Assembly: GCA_035506295.1 (NCBI GenBank)
Contig: DATJPR010000294.1
Coordinates: forward strand, 1 to 5,921
Length of the DNA stretch: 5,921 nt
Source of the DNA: DATJPR01 sp035506295
GTDB taxonomy: Bacteria > Bacteroidota > Ignavibacteria > UBA10030 > UBA6906
Direction: 5' to 3'
Made by a program: the position numbers and the translations under genes. This document shows positions 5,176 to 5,921 of the stretch, piece after piece. Numbering within the stretch: the stretch's first letter is position 1; each line of letters begins with the position of its first letter. Below the pieces are notes generated by a model, which was given only the letters and a program-made list of their open reading frames with translations, ran no database searches and had not been told where the DNA came from.

Positions 5176-5921
5176 ATGCGAAAGATGATACTGTTGCTGG
5201 GGTCCTGCCTGATCCTGGTCGGCGCGATCACCGGTCAGCAAATCTCTCGAAAACTCCCCGCTGACAATCGGCCCGACTGGCCGCAAATCCAACGTGTGGT
5301 GTCGCACGATCGCAACTTCACGAAAACGTCGGGGCTGTCATTCTACAAGAGGAAATCGGAGTGGCAAAAGATTATTGATTCAACTTGGGGGCCGGGATTG
5401 CCGCTTGCGTCGAAGTTGCAGCTTTTCGATAGCTATGCCCAAGCACTGACGGAGAAGTTCGATGGCTTCGTGTCCCTCGGCATCAGTTGGGCTTCATGGG
5501 ATTCGATCAAGACTGCATTTCGTTCGAGGATCAATGACTCGACAAGTCGAGGCGCGTTTGCGGCCATCATGTCACACTTTGCCTGGCAACTTCGTGATGG
5601 TCACACTCAGGCTTTGGACACCGTTGTCACCAGCACACCTTTGAACCCCGGAGTGCCTCTGCTGAATATCTGGCCGATGTCGACCGCGGAACATTTTGGC
5701 GCTGTTCTCACAGCGCTTCCTGACAGCACCGCTCTTGTCCTTCGTACGGTTCAGAACCATCCTTTGGGTCTTGAGCCGGGAGATGTTGTTCTGGGATACG
5801 AGGGCGTGTCCTGGAAACGTCTCGTGAGAGAACTCATGCTCGCATGGCTCCCCATTAACTCGTCTGGTGAGGGAGCCGCCTCAGCGGAGATCCACACGCT
5901 CATCCGGAGTGTCGGGAATAA
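5176..5921 (+). CDS. Secreted S41-like (C-terminal processing protease family) peptidase, 3' end beyond window
   Basis: 248 codons are present without a stop and the gene continues past the window. The N-terminus MRKMILLLGSCLILVGAITG is a signal peptide, with cleavage probably near residue 20, so the product is exported. A helical region follows (about 60-140), including LFDSYAQALTEKFDGF. It ends in HFAWQLRDGHTQ, and DGHT at 141-144 matches the LxDGHT element found before the PDZ domain in many S41 peptidases. LGLEPGDVVLGYEGVSWKRL (197-216) is typical of a PDZ segment. The Ser-Lys catalytic core of S41 enzymes would lie downstream and is not visible, so activity cannot be judged. Many secreted S41 proteins of this group also carry a T9SS tail; whether this one does is unknown. 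It begins 35 bp after the sorting-domain fragment and has its own strong ribosome binding site. Confidence 0.8.
   Translation, partial: MRKMILLLGSCLILVGAITGQQISRKLPADNRPDWPQIQRVVSHDRNFTKTSGLSFYKRKSEWQKIIDSTWGPGLPLASKLQLFDSYAQALTEKFDGFVSLGISWASWDSIKTAFRSRINDSTSRGAFAAIMSHFAWQLRDGHTQALDTVVTSTPLNPGVPLLNIWPMSTAEHFGAVLTALPDSTALVLRTVQNHPLGLEPGDVVLGYEGVSWKRLVRELMLAWLPINSSGEGAASAEIHTLIRSVGN

Noticed and set aside
5176..5208. Possible lipobox LGSC at residues 8-11 of the S41-like protein
   Set aside because: The Cys comes too early, and the hydrophobic stretch continues after it (LILVGA). An ordinary signal peptide fits better.

Overview
The window reads as chromosomal DNA from a member of the FCB (Fibrobacteres-Chlorobi-Bacteroidetes) group. 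The main evidence is a type IX secretion (T9SS) C-terminal sorting domain with the motif QNYPNPFNP, followed by VYDLLGREVAVL, SGVYMYRL and a basic C-terminus. Moderate GC content, GTG/TTG starts and this YPNPFNP variant suggest a non-gut lineage such as Ignavibacteria, Kryptonia or a related candidate phylum. That placement is inference. All supported genes lie on the + strand.

Left part (1-2807), signalling. A soluble NarX/DegS-type histidine kinase with an N-terminal sensory region, coiled coil and probable GAF domain is followed after 6 bp by a NarL-type response regulator. The two almost certainly form one operon. About 106 bp later comes a stand-alone CheY-like receiver. Across the end of the regulator gene and into that gap lie three copies of an 11-mer (TGAGTACTTCC, third copy diverged) at an exact 23-bp spacing. 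This looks like a set of protein-binding sites.

Middle part (2808-5175), a T9SS cargo gene among sorting-domain debris. The intact gene (3379-4701) encodes a signal peptide, a seven-repeat Asp-box beta-propeller and a complete sorting domain. It is surrounded by three further pieces of sorting-domain coding sequence on the same strand: a frameshifted one upstream (3003-3238), an intact but orphan one just downstream (4760-4972), and a 25-codon tail (5063-5140). Each of the two downstream pieces begins directly after a related CT-rich, hairpin-forming repeat. The segment before the conserved VYDLLG strand holds five 7-bp CAGGG repeats in the intact gene, two GGACAGT repeats in the orphan copy, and a one-base frameshift in the upstream copy. 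The same short segment has therefore been remodelled in three copies.

Right part (5176-5921), the start of a secreted S41-like (C-terminal processing protease family) peptidase. It has a strong ribosome binding site, a signal peptide, a DGHT motif and the beginning of a PDZ-like segment, and it runs off the window.

The kinase/regulator system has no visible mechanistic link to the secreted proteins beyond proximity. No RNA gene, CRISPR array, transposase, integrase or replication origin was seen.
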